From Pontibacter mucosus (lineage in GTDB: Bacteria > Bacteroidota > Bacteroidia > Cytophagales > Hymenobacteraceae), in the NCBI RefSeq assembly GCF_003054055.1, contig NZ_QBKI01000011.1:62001-126000 (forward strand): a DNA stretch of 64,000 nucleotides, read 5' to 3'. Made by a program: the position numbers and the translations under genes. Of this stretch, positions 30,503 through 38,965 are shown piece by piece (position 1 is the stretch's first letter; the number at the start of each line of letters is the position of its first letter). Under the pieces are notes generated by a model that was given only the letters and a program-made list of their open reading frames with translations, was not told where the DNA came from and ran no database searches.

Positions 30503-31752
30503 TGGAAATCAAAGAACAACTGGAGCGCATCCAGCAAGAAGCCAAGACTGCCACTGAAAAAGCAGTAGCAGAGGGCACCAAGGCCGCTGAATTGAAAGCC
30601 GCTGAAATCGTTAAGACTGCCACGGAGGCATTTGACCTGAAGCTGAAAGACGCAGAACAGAAACACGCTGCCCAAGTGCAGGACATTTCTGTAAAGTACG
30701 ACGAGAAAGCCAAGCAGCTAGACGAGGCCCTGACCACGCTCAACCGCGTAAAGGAGCAGCAGAACCAGGAGCGCATCAAGAGCTTTGCCGACGTAATCGG
30801 TTCTGCGCTGGAGGCCAAAAAGGATGCTATCGGCAGCTACGCCAACAACGTAGGCACCAAGTCGCTCGACATTGCCGTGCCGATGGACACGAAAGCCGTT
30901 GGCGTGATTGGCCGTGTGGCCGGTCTGGAAGGCGACTGGCAGGGTGCTGTAGGCCCGGCCTACGAAATGGAGCACCTGCGCAACGCTATTCAGGTTATCC
31001 CGACACAGCGAGACGTGATAAAGTACCTGCGCTTCAGCCGCAAGGAAGGCGCTATCGGTATGGTAGCCGCCGGTGCTGCCAAGCCTAAGCTGGACTTCAA
31101 TACGACCGTAGAGGAGGCCCCTGTGCGTAAAATCGCGGGTATCGTGGACGTGGTGGATGAGTTCTTGGAGGACACCCCCGGCGCGATTGAGTTCCTGCGC
31201 ACCGAGCTGCCACAGGCGCTTTTAGAGGTAGAGGATGCCCAAATCCTGAAAGGCGACGGCACCGGCCAGAACCTGGAGGGCTTGTTCCAGGTAGCCGCTG
31301 CCCTGAACCCTGCCCTGTTTACTGATGTGGCGACCTTGTCTAACTCCTGGGATAGACTGGCTGCTGCCATCTCGCAGGTAAGGCTGGCCAAGCGTGCCAC
31401 GACTGCCGCCTGGGTATCACCACAAGTGTATTTGTCGCTGCTGATTAACAAGGACGACAACGCGGGCTATACGTACCCGATTGTGCTCAACAACATGGGC
31501 CAACTGACCATTGGCGGTGTGCCGATTATGCAGCACTCAGCCCTGGCAGCTACAGAGGGTATCGTAGGCGACTTTGCCAGAGGGGTAAAGATATTCCAGC
31601 GAATGGGCGCGGTGATCAACTTCTCCACCGAGAACAAGGACAACTTCGAGACGAACGTGACCTCTGTTCGCATTGAGGAGCGCATTGCCCTGCCTATCTA
31701 CTACCCGGACGGCTTCGTGAAGATTGACTTCACAGCAGCCCCGGCGGTTTAG
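30502..31752 (+). CDS. HK97-fold major capsid protein
   Basis: A 416-residue protein. Residues 1-105 are a charged helical delta domain that probably acts as scaffold and is removed by the protease. The HK97 core follows: GAVGPAYEMEHLRNAIQVIP, then VDVVDEFLEDTPGAIEFL, the loop LKGDGTGQNLEGLF and a C-terminal VRIEERIALPIYYPDGFVK. This is the main shell protein. It follows the protease directly. A hairpin downstream may reduce read-through. Confidence 0.95.
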   Translation: MEIKEQLERIQQEAKTATEKAVAEGTKAAELKAAEIVKTATEAFDLKLKDAEQKHAAQVQDISVKYDEKAKQLDEALTTLNRVKEQQNQERIKSFADVIGSALEAKKDAIGSYANNVGTKSLDIAVPMDTKAVGVIGRVAGLEGDWQGAVGPAYEMEHLRNAIQVIPTQRDVIKYLRFSRKEGAIGMVAAGAAKPKLDFNTTVEEAPVRKIAGIVDVVDEFLEDTPGAIEFLRTELPQALLEVEDAQILKGDGTGQNLEGLFQVAAALNPALFTDVATLSNSWDRLAAAISQVRLAKRATTAAWVSPQVYLSLLINKDDNAGYTYPIVLNNMGQLTIGGVPIMQHSALAATEGIVGDFARGVKIFQRMGAVINFSTENKDNFETNVTSVRIEERIALPIYYPDGFVKIDFTAAPAV

Positions 31753-31771
31753 AAAGATAATGCCTGACAGT

Positions 31772-31804
31772 AACGGCCTCGCTTCCCTGAGAGGCGGGGC
31801 CGTT
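31772..31804 (+). terminator. Hairpin after the capsid gene, partial terminator candidate
   Basis: AACGGCC (31772-31778) pairs with GGCCGTT (31798-31804), with further partial pairing inside (TCGC and GCGG). The T run after it is weak (CTACTTT). Such a structure after the major capsid gene often lowers expression of downstream connectors. Confidence 0.55.
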
Positions 31805-31835
31805 CTACTTTCCACTAACACACAAAAGCAAAGCA

Positions 31836-32093
31836 ATGGAAGGATTGTACATACTACTGGGGGTTATTCTGATAAGCCAATTGGCAACGGTTTATTTCTC
31901 TTGGAAGGCTTACAAAGCGCCTGTAGAGGTTGATTTTAAGGCCCGAAAAGAAGATTTGATTCCCATTCTGAATAGGGAGGAATATAAGCGCCATCGCGTA
32001 GAACACGGCGCGAAGCTTAATACCGAAAGGTTCGGGAAGCCTAAGCCGCCAAAGTTTCCAGAAAATAGAATTGAAAGGCATAACGGATTCTAA
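31836..32093 (+). CDS. Small single-span membrane protein
   Basis: An 85-residue protein with an N-terminal span (LYILLGVILISQLATVYF) and a basic cytoplasmic part. It lies between capsid and connector genes and overlaps the next start (TAATG). Function unknown. Confidence 0.65.
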   Translation: MEGLYILLGVILISQLATVYFSWKAYKAPVEVDFKARKEDLIPILNREEYKRHRVEHGAKLNTERFGKPKPPKFPENRIERHNGF

Positions 32094-32557
32094 TGGCCAC
32101 AGCACTAGACCTTATCACCTTAGAGGAAGCAAAAGCACACCTAGCCGTGGACTTTCCGGCCCATGATATGCTGATAACCCGGCTGATTCATACCGCCGTG
32201 GCCCTGATTGAAAAGCGCACGCAACACATGCTGTACGAGCGCGAGGAGACACGCCGCATCAAGTCCGGCTACGAGCTGTACGACTACCCGGCAACCGTGG
32301 ACACGCTAGGCGATGGGCTGGACTACCAGGCAGAGGAACACGCAGGCTATACGCGGCTATACTTTGGCTCTACAAGGCCGGAAGTGGTAACGCTGACGCT
32401 AGGCTACGCTGAGAAAGAGCAAGTGCCTGAGCCGCTTATTTCAGCCTGCTACAAGCTGCTGACTTACCTGTTCGAGCACCGCGACACCTACCAGGCAGAG
32501 TTGCCGAGCGACGTGTACCTGATGATACGACCTTACCAGCGCTATGCGACCATCTAA
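32093..32557 (+). CDS. Head-tail connector (gp6-like adaptor)
   Basis: A 154-residue protein that starts LDLITLEEAKAHLAVDFPAH, the hallmark of the phage gp6-like connector family, and later has LISACYKLLTYLFEHRDTY. It forms the ring beneath the portal. Its position after the capsid and before the closure protein agrees. The end overlaps the next gene by 14 bp. Confidence 0.88.
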   Translation: MATALDLITLEEAKAHLAVDFPAHDMLITRLIHTAVALIEKRTQHMLYEREETRRIKSGYELYDYPATVDTLGDGLDYQAEEHAGYTRLYFGSTRPEVVTLTLGYAEKEQVPEPLISACYKLLTYLFEHRDTYQAELPSDVYLMIRPYQRYATI

Positions 32558-32912
32558 AGCCTTCATCATAGAGCCAAGCAAGTTCCGCTACCGGGTGAGC
32601 TTCTTTCAGGAGGCTTCCATTCCCGACGGCATGGGCGGCTTTACGGTGCAACTGGAGGAAGTGGTGCAGACCTGGGCCGCGAAGGCAGAGGCAAGAACCT
32701 CGGTCAGCTATAACGACCTGCTGGAGATAGCGGCGGGCAAGGCACTGGAAGAGCGCGACATCGAACTGTACATCCGCTTCCGGCCCGACTTCTTTCCGGC
32801 CAAGGACATTCGGATGAAAATAGATAACCAAACCTACCTGCTCACCAACCCCGGCACCACGATAGGGGAGCCTGCGCGGTACGTGCGGGTAGTGGGCAAA
32901 TTGCAGAAATAA
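32544..32912 (+). CDS. Head-tail closure protein (SPP1 gp16-like)
   Basis: A 122-residue beta protein: FRYRVSFFQEASIPDGMGGF, VVQTWAAKAEARTSVSY, then IRFRPDFFPAKDIRMKIDNQ. This is the usual SPP1 gp16/HK97 gp7-like closure family. It seals the connector after packaging. Overlaps the next start (TAATG). Confidence 0.87.
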   Translation: MRPSKAFIIEPSKFRYRVSFFQEASIPDGMGGFTVQLEEVVQTWAAKAEARTSVSYNDLLEIAAGKALEERDIELYIRFRPDFFPAKDIRMKIDNQTYLLTNPGTTIGEPARYVRVVGKLQK

Positions 32913-33100
32913 TGGCAAAGCTAGAAGTACATATCGAAGCGAAAGCCACAAAGACCCTGTGGTATTACTACGTGCTGGGCTGTGCTTATCTAGGCGCTAT
33001 AAAGCTGATGAACCTGGCAGAGAATAAGCCCATTATGCGCTTGCATGTGAATGGGGAGCTGTCGCAAACCGTGCGCTTTAGCCGAGCCTTTGTAGTGTAA
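32912..33100 (+). CDS. Hypothetical small protein in the connector block
   Basis: A 62-residue protein with a central hydrophobic stretch (TLWYYYVLGCAYLGAIKL). Starts in a TAATG junction and ends in another. Possibly membrane-associated. No family recognised; its place within a tight block supports translation. Confidence 0.6.
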   Translation: MAKLEVHIEAKATKTLWYYYVLGCAYLGAIKLMNLAENKPIMRLHVNGELSQTVRFSRAFVV

Positions 33101-33696
33101 TGGCAAAGGTCACAGGTGTTAGTTCGGTAGTGAGAGGCTTGGCCACCTTCGGACAGAAGGGCAAGGAAGCGGCAGCAAGGGTGGTGCAGGCAACAGCCAT
33201 GGATGTACGCAACGAGGCCATCAGCAACGCCCCGGTGTACATGGGCAAGCTGAGGCAAAGCATCATAAACAAGGTAGATGCGTCCGGCCTGAGAGTAAGC
33301 ACCGAAGTAGGTGTGTTTTACGGGGCCTTTGTGGAGTTTGGAACGGGCATGTATGTGGAAGTGCCTGCTGAGATGCAAGCCGAGGCGATGAAGTTCAAAG
33401 GGATGAAGGGGCAGGGCACCTGGGCAGACCTGATTGAGGACTTGATAGACTGGGTACGCCAGAAAGGTATTACCGGCACTTATTCGGTTAAGACCCGCCG
33501 CAGAACCGGCAACAAAAGAGCCAACGACAGGCAGGATGCAGAGGTGGCTTACCTGATAGCAATGAGCATCATCAGGAAGGGCCGAAAGCCGCAGCCTTAC
33601 CTCTATCCGGCCTATGTGAAATACAGGGCAGAGTTACGCCCACGGCTTCGCATAGCCTTAGAGCGATTAGTGAAAGAAACCAACGGCAGACGATGA
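33100..33696 (+). CDS. HK97 gp10-like tail component
   Basis: A 198-residue protein with the gp10 signature: VVRGLATFGQKGKEAAARVV at the start, APVYMGKLRQSI, FYGAFVEFGTG near residue 85 and KPQPYLYPAY near the end. It acts as a tail-completion or head-tail joining protein. A basic insert (KTRRRTGNKRANDR) sits before the final motif. Overlaps the next gene by 4 bp. Confidence 0.88.
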   Translation: MAKVTGVSSVVRGLATFGQKGKEAAARVVQATAMDVRNEAISNAPVYMGKLRQSIINKVDASGLRVSTEVGVFYGAFVEFGTGMYVEVPAEMQAEAMKFKGMKGQGTWADLIEDLIDWVRQKGITGTYSVKTRRRTGNKRANDRQDAEVAYLIAMSIIRKGRKPQPYLYPAYVKYRAELRPRLRIALERLVKETNGRR

Positions 33697-34121
33697 TTAA
33701 CCCCGACAAGCATATCCGCAAAGCCTTTTACAACCGCCTCACCGCAGCGGGCTTGCAGGTGTTTGATACCGCTGTGCCTAAGTCTTACGAACCGGGGCCG
33801 AAGTACATCATCATCACCAACCAGACTCAGGTAGACGACCAGCTAGGCCGGGCCTGTACGCACCGTGATTGTACGATAGTGCTCGACCTCTTTGTGCTGC
33901 AGGATTTGAGCTATGTGAGCAGCGCCGTGATGGATGACTTCTATGAGCAGGTGATGAACCTGATAGATAATACGCTGCAGGTTGAAAACTTCCAACTGCA
34001 CTCCATCCAACGGGACGGAACGCCGCGAAACATGCCCGTCAATACCGGCACCCTAAGCATCCTCCGCAAAGTCATCACCTACCGGCTGCGCCTGAAAGAA
34101 CTTACCCATGTAGAACCTTAA
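33693..34121 (+). CDS. Tail terminator/completion protein (gp17/DUF3168-like)
   Basis: A 142-residue alpha/beta protein: IRKAFYNRLTAAGLQVFD at the start, KYIIITNQTQVDDQ, then TIVLDLFVLQDLSYVSS and a long C-terminal helix-strand. Position between gp10-like and tail-tube genes and the overall pattern fit the tail-terminator family that caps the tube. Confidence 0.75.
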   Translation: MINPDKHIRKAFYNRLTAAGLQVFDTAVPKSYEPGPKYIIITNQTQVDDQLGRACTHRDCTIVLDLFVLQDLSYVSSAVMDDFYEQVMNLIDNTLQVENFQLHSIQRDGTPRNMPVNTGTLSILRKVITYRLRLKELTHVEP

Positions 34122-34133
34122 AAGAAAAATAGC

Positions 34134-34343
34134 ATGAAAGCCACTGTCATCAAAACCTTCCTCGACAAGGAAACCCGCAAGCCCTACGCCGTGAAAAGCG
34201 AGTGGAAAGGCTCCGAAGAGCGCTTTAAAGAGATTAACAAGCACCGCGAAGGCCCGTTCCTGGAGGCGGTTGAAGCGGAAGCCAAAGAAGCCAAGACCAC
34301 GCGCCAGACCAAGGAGCGCAAGGTGAGCACCGAAACCAAGTAA
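34134..34343 (+). CDS. Small charged protein in the tail block
   Basis: A 69-residue protein with many Lys and Glu (AVEAEAKEAKTTRQTKERK at the end), probably partly disordered. It lies just before the tail tube gene. No family recognised. Confidence 0.6.
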   Translation: MKATVIKTFLDKETRKPYAVKSEWKGSEERFKEINKHREGPFLEAVEAEAKEAKTTRQTKERKVSTETK

Positions 34344-34365
34344 CCACCCTTAAAAGAAGATACCA

Positions 34366-34833
34366 ATGGAAATCAAAGGCAATGAAATGCTTATCGAGCT
34401 TAATGGCGGCAAGAAGCTGGGATGCTTATCCGGCCTTAACTTCGAGCTAAGCCGGGAGGAAATAGAGGCGGCTTGCCGTCAGGCTGGCAACTTCACTACT
34501 GCCAGAAAAGGCAATCTGAGCGGCACTTTCTCCGTGGACGGGATTGTGATTATCGACAACCCTGCCGTGCCGGACAATGTGCGTTCTGGCGACTTAGTGG
34601 ATATGATGCTTGATGATTCCGACCAAGACGTGAATTACGTGATTGGTTACGGTGCCTCAACTTCAGGAGATGTGGAAGGATTGGGCTCCCCTGGTGACAT
34701 CGCAGGAAGCAAGGTGCTGAGCGGCACGGCCTTTATGACCAGCCTTTCCCTTTCCGGATCACAAGATGGGATGGCGACATATTCTGCTACGTTCAGGCTC
34801 ACCAGCAAGCCGACCCACGCGGTAGCGGCGTAA
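34366..34833 (+). CDS. Major tail tube protein
   Basis: A 155-residue beta-rich protein (MLIELNGGKKLGCLSGLNF, then ARKGNLSGTFSVDGIVI and a closing GMATYSATFRLTSKP). The sequence pattern and its place before the chaperone genes fit a TP901-1-like tail tube protein, which polymerises around the tape measure. A GC-rich hairpin follows. Confidence 0.82.
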   Translation: MEIKGNEMLIELNGGKKLGCLSGLNFELSREEIEAACRQAGNFTTARKGNLSGTFSVDGIVIIDNPAVPDNVRSGDLVDMMLDDSDQDVNYVIGYGASTSGDVEGLGSPGDIAGSKVLSGTAFMTSLSLSGSQDGMATYSATFRLTSKPTHAVAA

Positions 34834-34842
34834 AAACAGGCG

Positions 34843-34880
34843 GGGCGGGGGTATGCTTGTGTTAGTGTACCTCCCGCCCT
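34843..34880 (+). terminator. GC-rich hairpin after the tail tube gene
   Basis: GGGCGGGGGTA pairs with TACCTCCCGCCC with a single bulge and a 14-base loop. There is no T run on the plus strand, so it is more likely an attenuator or RNA-stability element than a full terminator. It would set a high tube-to-chaperone ratio. Confidence 0.4.
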
Positions 34881-34968
34881 TAGCCTCTACGCCTATGAAA
34901 AAGCTATCCGTTACCATCGGCCTCAGTGATGCCGAGATTCAGTTACTCACAAGCAAAAGCACACTAAC

Positions 34969-35418
34969 ATGCACCACAGCAAAGGAACAGCCCTTATCCA
35001 GATTGGCGGCAAAGAGCGCCCCATCTACTTCGGGTTCATGCAGTCGCGGATCTTCTGCGAGCTGCGCGGCAAAGAGTACTACGAATACCTCGACGAGGTG
35101 AACAAAGCCTTCGGGCTGAAGGACAACCCTATTCCGGATGGGCTGACAGAGGCCGAACGTACGCAGCACATCGTGCGCAAGATGGACATGTTCATCATGG
35201 CCGATTTGGTGTATTCGGGTTTGGCGGCGGGCTGCAAGCACCCGGACTACCGCATCAAACAGGACTTCACGGCGGACGACGTGTGCTTCTGGATAGAGGG
35301 CATGGAGCCGGAGGAAATGGGCAAGGTGTACGCCACCCTGTTAGACGCGAACAAAAGCCCAAACGAGCCAGCCCAGGCAGCGCAGGAAGCACCTCAGACG
35401 GAGGCAGCGAGCGCTTAA
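34969..35418 (+). CDS. Tail assembly chaperone (gpG-like)
   Basis: A 149-residue, largely helical protein (QIGGKERPIYFGFMQSRIF at the start) between tail tube and tape measure, the place of the tail assembly chaperone. Its end carries the heptamer CCCAAAC in the frame needed for -1 slippage. Most ribosomes should stop at 35418; a minority would shift and make a fusion with the next frame. It coats the tape measure during tail assembly. Confidence 0.8.
   Translation: MHHSKGTALIQIGGKERPIYFGFMQSRIFCELRGKEYYEYLDEVNKAFGLKDNPIPDGLTEAERTQHIVRKMDMFIMADLVYSGLAAGCKHPDYRIKQDFTADDVCFWIEGMEPEEMGKVYATLLDANKSPNEPAQAAQEAPQTEAASA
35358..35364 (+). promoter_or_regulatory. CCCAAAC slippery heptamer for -1 frameshifting
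   Basis: In the gpG frame the codons read AGC CCA AAC, so the site has the form C CCA AAC, a canonical X XXY YYZ heptamer. Slipping back one base lets reading continue at 35364 in the frame that runs to 35720. This matches the lambda G/GT arrangement. Confidence 0.72.
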
Positions 35419-35720
35419 CCTGGGATGAGCTGTACCTGTTCTACTGTGCCGATTGCGGGCTGGACCCGCAGGAACTGGATTTCTATACCTGGTACGAACT
35501 GGGGTTGATTTCAGAGCGGGTAAAGCGGCAGAACAAAGACGAGTGGAACAAGGTGCGCCATATCATGTGGGCCAGTTTAGCCCCCCACTCCAAAAAACGG
35601 CTGGACCCGGCGCAGGTGCTAAGATTGGAAGGGGATAACCTCAGAAACGCCCCGGCCTCGAAAGAACACGCATTAGCGATAGCCCAGCGGCTGTTGCCTT
35701 ACCTTAAAAAGAAAGAGTAA
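35364..35720 (+). CDS. C-terminal (T) part of the frameshifted tail chaperone gpGT
   Basis: After -1 slippage at CCCAAAC, 118 codons are added to the first 132 of gpG to give a product of about 250 residues. The T part starts RASPGSAGSTSDGG and then has LTWDELYLFYCADCGLDPQE and a basic end. It has no convincing start of its own; the frame's first ATG (35283) lies deep in gpG and codes for low-complexity sequence. It ends at the tape measure start, as usual. Confidence 0.75.
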   Translation, partial: RASPGSAGSTSDGGSERLTWDELYLFYCADCGLDPQELDFYTWYELGLISERVKRQNKDEWNKVRHIMWASLAPHSKKRLDPAQVLRLEGDNLRNAPASKEHALAIAQRLLPYLKKKE

Positions 35721-38156
35721 ATGGAGCCTTTAAGCGTCGCACTGGAAGCACAGGTACAAGCCTTTGAGGGTAACATCGCCAAGGCCATACAGTCTGTTCA
35801 GAACTTTGGCACGCAGGCCGAAAGGATGCCTGCCGTGCGGCCAAAGTTCGAGGACACGATTACCCGCACCCTGAGCGACCTGAACGCCAAACTGCGGGTA
35901 GCGCAGGGCAATGCGGAGATTTTCGGCAACCAGTTCGAGGCCGACAAGCTCAAGGTCGTAGCCATGCAGCAGGCGCTCAACACGCTGCTATCGGCAGGAC
36001 TTTCGCCCACGTCCAAGCAAGTGCTAAAACTGGCAGACGACATTGAGAGCCTGTCAGGCGAAATTACCAAGGCCGAAAAAGCAGCGAGCAGGGCGGACCT
36101 GTTTGTCTCCTTCCAAAAGACAGGCAAGATTATACCCGACCTGGAGGCCAAGGCACAGCGCCTCCGCGCCGCCATGCGCAACGCCACCGACGTAAAGGAT
36201 ATTGAGCGCTACGGCAAGCGCCTGCAGGTCGTCAACAACGAACTGGCCGAACTCAACCAGCGGGGGCGGATGGCCGCCATGAACACGGCCAACGGCATGA
36301 ACCGGCTGGCAGGCTCCGCCGGAACAGTGAACATGGAAATCGCCCGCATCGTGCAGGATGCGCCCTACGGCATGATGGGCATCGGCAACAACATTCAGCA
36401 GCTTACAGCCAACTTCGGCCAACTGGCCGCACAGGCAGGCGGTACAGGGGTGGCCATTAAAGCGGCGCTGGCTTCGATGCTTACGCCCGCCTCGTTGCTG
36501 ACGCTGGGCATTGCCGCTATTACCTCGGGCTGGGTGCTGTACGAGCGCTGGAGCCAGAAATCGGCCAAGGCCACCAAAGAGAGTGCCAACGCCATGCAGG
36601 ATGCAGCCTCTAAAGCACAGGAGTACATCAACTCCCTCGATGTGGTGAACCGCGCCAGGGCTACCGGCCAACGCGAGGCGCAGCAGGAACTCGTAACCCT
36701 CAAGTTACTCTACGAGCGCACACAGAATGTGAGCCTGAGTATGCAGGAGCGGGTAAAGGCGGTAGACGAGCTGCAAAAGCAATACCCGGCCTACTTCAAG
36801 AACCTCAAAGACGAGGACATCCTGGCAGGCAACGCCTCGGAAGCCTACCGCAAACTGAGCAAGTCTATCCAGGACTACGCCACAGCGCAAGCCAGCCTCT
36901 CCCTTATCACGGAGAAAGCGCAGCAGCGGCAGGTAAACCTTTTGCAGCTACGTGACCTCCGGGAGCAGGAAAAGCAACAGGAGGTGGCTATACAACAGGC
37001 TAACGAACTGAAGGCGGCACAGGACGCGGCGGCGGCTTCGATGAACGCCAGAGGCGGGACCGGCTCGGTATTGGGCGCTCAGAACGTACTCAAGCTCAAC
37101 AACGCTTTAGGAGAAACACAGGAGAAGATAGCCGCCATCATTGCCGAAAACAGGAAGCTCGACGAAGAGATGGCGCTGCTTACCTCAGATGCCACCCCTG
37201 CTTTGTTTACAGAAGACCCCGGCACTAAAAAGAAGCAGAAAGAGCAGACCGATTACCTGAAGCAACTCCGAGAGGGCTGGCGGCAGGTAACGCAGGAGTT
37301 TTTGACCTACGGCAACGCCTACCAGGTGGTAGAAGGCAAGGCGAAACTGCTGGAAACGGCCATTAACGGGCTCATCTCCCAGGGGGCGGCGTTCAACAGC
37401 CCTATCATCGAAAAGCTGAAAGCGCAACTGGATTCGATTAATGAGATCCGCTTCGACACGCTGGAGAATACCTTTGAGCTGTCCCTGAAGCGCATGAACG
37501 ACGAGGCGATTAAGTTTGCCAAGGACTTCAAGCCGCAGCAAATCGACCTTATCCAGTCGCCCGAGCAAAGCCGATTCTTTGAAGAGCAGGCCCGGCAGGC
37601 GGGGGTATACTTCGACATCTTGCAGGGGCGCGTGATGGGCGTAAGCACAGCCGTGGATGGGTTTATCAACGGCTTCCAGGCCAAGATAGACCAGGTGCAG
37701 GCCATGACAGGCTTAGTCACCGAATTTGCCGGGAACGCCTTTGCCTCACTTGGTGAGGGTATCGGCAACATGTTCCAGGGGCTTGCCTCCGGTGCCGACG
37801 TGCTGCAGGGGGTAGGCCGGGCGCTGTTGCAGACCATGTCCCAGATTGCCGCCGAGTTCGGCAAAAAGCTCCTGGCTATCGGCGTAGGTGAGACTTTGAT
37901 GAAGATACCCACCGGCCCAGCGAAGATTGCAGCGGGCGCGGCCCTGATTGCCGCCGCAGGCATCGGGGGCAGCCTCGCGTCAGGCCGTGGCAGCGCCGCG
38001 CCAAGCGTGAGCACTTCCAGCATCTCCGGCACAGCCTCCGGCCCGATGATGATGAGCTACGAAGGCGACGACGAACTGCGGTTCAGGATAGAGGGCAATG
38101 ATTTGGTGGCGGTGATGGATAGGGCCAACTACAAGAGCCGCCGCACCCGTGGCTAG
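35721..38156 (+). CDS. Tail tape measure protein
   Basis: An 811-residue protein, by far the most helical of the tail block. Long coiled coils cover roughly residues 60-200 and 290-480. Hydrophobic segments (about 230-265, AIKAALASMLTPASLLTLGI, and 650-745) could insert in membrane during ejection. It sets tail length; at roughly 1.5 angstrom per residue the tail would be about 120 nm. The stop overlaps the end of the convergent lipoprotein gene by 4 bp. Confidence 0.92.
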   Translation: MEPLSVALEAQVQAFEGNIAKAIQSVQNFGTQAERMPAVRPKFEDTITRTLSDLNAKLRVAQGNAEIFGNQFEADKLKVVAMQQALNTLLSAGLSPTSKQVLKLADDIESLSGEITKAEKAASRADLFVSFQKTGKIIPDLEAKAQRLRAAMRNATDVKDIERYGKRLQVVNNELAELNQRGRMAAMNTANGMNRLAGSAGTVNMEIARIVQDAPYGMMGIGNNIQQLTANFGQLAAQAGGTGVAIKAALASMLTPASLLTLGIAAITSGWVLYERWSQKSAKATKESANAMQDAASKAQEYINSLDVVNRARATGQREAQQELVTLKLLYERTQNVSLSMQERVKAVDELQKQYPAYFKNLKDEDILAGNASEAYRKLSKSIQDYATAQASLSLITEKAQQRQVNLLQLRDLREQEKQQEVAIQQANELKAAQDAAAASMNARGGTGSVLGAQNVLKLNNALGETQEKIAAIIAENRKLDEEMALLTSDATPALFTEDPGTKKKQKEQTDYLKQLREGWRQVTQEFLTYGNAYQVVEGKAKLLETAINGLISQGAAFNSPIIEKLKAQLDSINEIRFDTLENTFELSLKRMNDEAIKFAKDFKPQQIDLIQSPEQSRFFEEQARQAGVYFDILQGRVMGVSTAVDGFINGFQAKIDQVQAMTGLVTEFAGNAFASLGEGIGNMFQGLASGADVLQGVGRALLQTMSQIAAEFGKKLLAIGVGETLMKIPTGPAKIAAGAALIAAAGIGGSLASGRGSAAPSVSTSSISGTASGPMMMSYEGDDELRFRIEGNDLVAVMDRANYKSRRTRG

Positions 38157-38794
38157 TAGGGGGCGATGGTGTAGCGGTAAACGACCGTACCCACGTAGGC
38201 AAAGCCACTAGCCTCTTGCTTGTGCACCCGGATAGCGTTCACGGCTCCGACCGGGGCGCGGTGCCGGTCGCGGTAGGAGTACTCATAGCGGTAGCGGGCA
38301 GCGCTGCCTTCTGGCGTGAACTCCATTGTCTGCACGCGGTCCTGATTATCGTAAGTATAGGCCCAGGTGCGGGTTTCTGCCCCGTTGGAGGCTTCCACCA
38401 CGTTGCCCCGGCTGTCGTAGGTGAGCGTGTAGGTGCCCTTGGCGGAAGTGTAGCTGGTGGGCTTGCCGTCGGTGAACACGTAGCGGCGCGTGTCGAGGTG
38501 GTTGTCCGCCGCGTCGTACACGTCCACTTCAGCTACCTGCTCCCCGTCGTAGCGGTAAACCTCCAGCAAGAGCGGGGCATCGGGGGCCGTGCGCTTTTCC
38601 GAGGCAATGGCAAAGCCTTCGGTGTCGTAGTCGGTCACTTCCCACAGGACGCTTTGCCCCGTGCCCGCCGCCGTGTAATAGGCCGTGGCGTTCTGCAGGT
38701 AGGTGCCCTGCGCGGGCGTTAGCTCGTCTACATGGGCATCCTCACAGGAGGCGAACAACAAGAGCAGGATAGCGAAGAGGTAGGACTGTTTCAT
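38153..38794 (-). CDS. Leftward lipoprotein moron with YD-like repeats
   Basis: A 213-residue protein with a type-II signal: LFAILLLLFASC ends in the lipobox FASC, acylated Cys at about residue 17. The mature part is beta-rich with YD/RHS-like strands (LTYDSRGNVVEASNG, WAYTYDNQDRVQTMEF, YRYEYSYRDRHRAPVG). It is encoded against the tail genes, between tape measure and baseplate, as a separately expressed cargo gene. Surface lipoproteins in such places commonly block superinfection by masking the receptor; here that is inference. Confidence 0.75.
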   Translation of the reverse strand: MKQSYLFAILLLLFASCEDAHVDELTPAQGTYLQNATAYYTAAGTGQSVLWEVTDYDTEGFAIASEKRTAPDAPLLLEVYRYDGEQVAEVDVYDAADNHLDTRRYVFTDGKPTSYTSAKGTYTLTYDSRGNVVEASNGAETRTWAYTYDNQDRVQTMEFTPEGSAARYRYEYSYRDRHRAPVGAVNAIRVHKQEASGFAYVGTVVYRYTIAPY

Positions 38795-38898
38795 ATGCTT
38801 GTGGCTGGTGTGTGTTGGACTTTACGAAGGCGAATATACTTAGTTATAGGCATATAAAGAAAGTTACATATACAAAAGTTCCGTTGCCTAAATTTTTG

Positions 38899-38906
38899 TA
38901 TCTTAG
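38899..38906 (+). promoter_or_regulatory. TATCTTAG promoter box for the distal tail block
   Basis: TTG followed by TATCTTAG, identical to the box at 50880-50887 including the preceding TTTG. It leaves a leader of about 50 bases before the gene at 38966 and restarts transcription after the oppositely oriented lipoprotein gene. Confidence 0.5.
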
Positions 38907-38965
38907 GCTTCTGTATAACACAGGATAAACGATAACGTATCCCTATATAGCTAACCCCTATACCC

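Noticed and set aside
34853..35101. Rightward 82-codon frame between tail tube and tail chaperone
   Set aside because: Its second half runs over the chaperone gene in another frame and codes for Ser/Ala/Arg low-complexity sequence; the first part covers a GC-rich hairpin.
35283..35720. Independent gene starting at ATG 35283
   Set aside because: Its first 27 codons are low-complexity readings of the chaperone gene; the -1 frameshift site explains the frame better.
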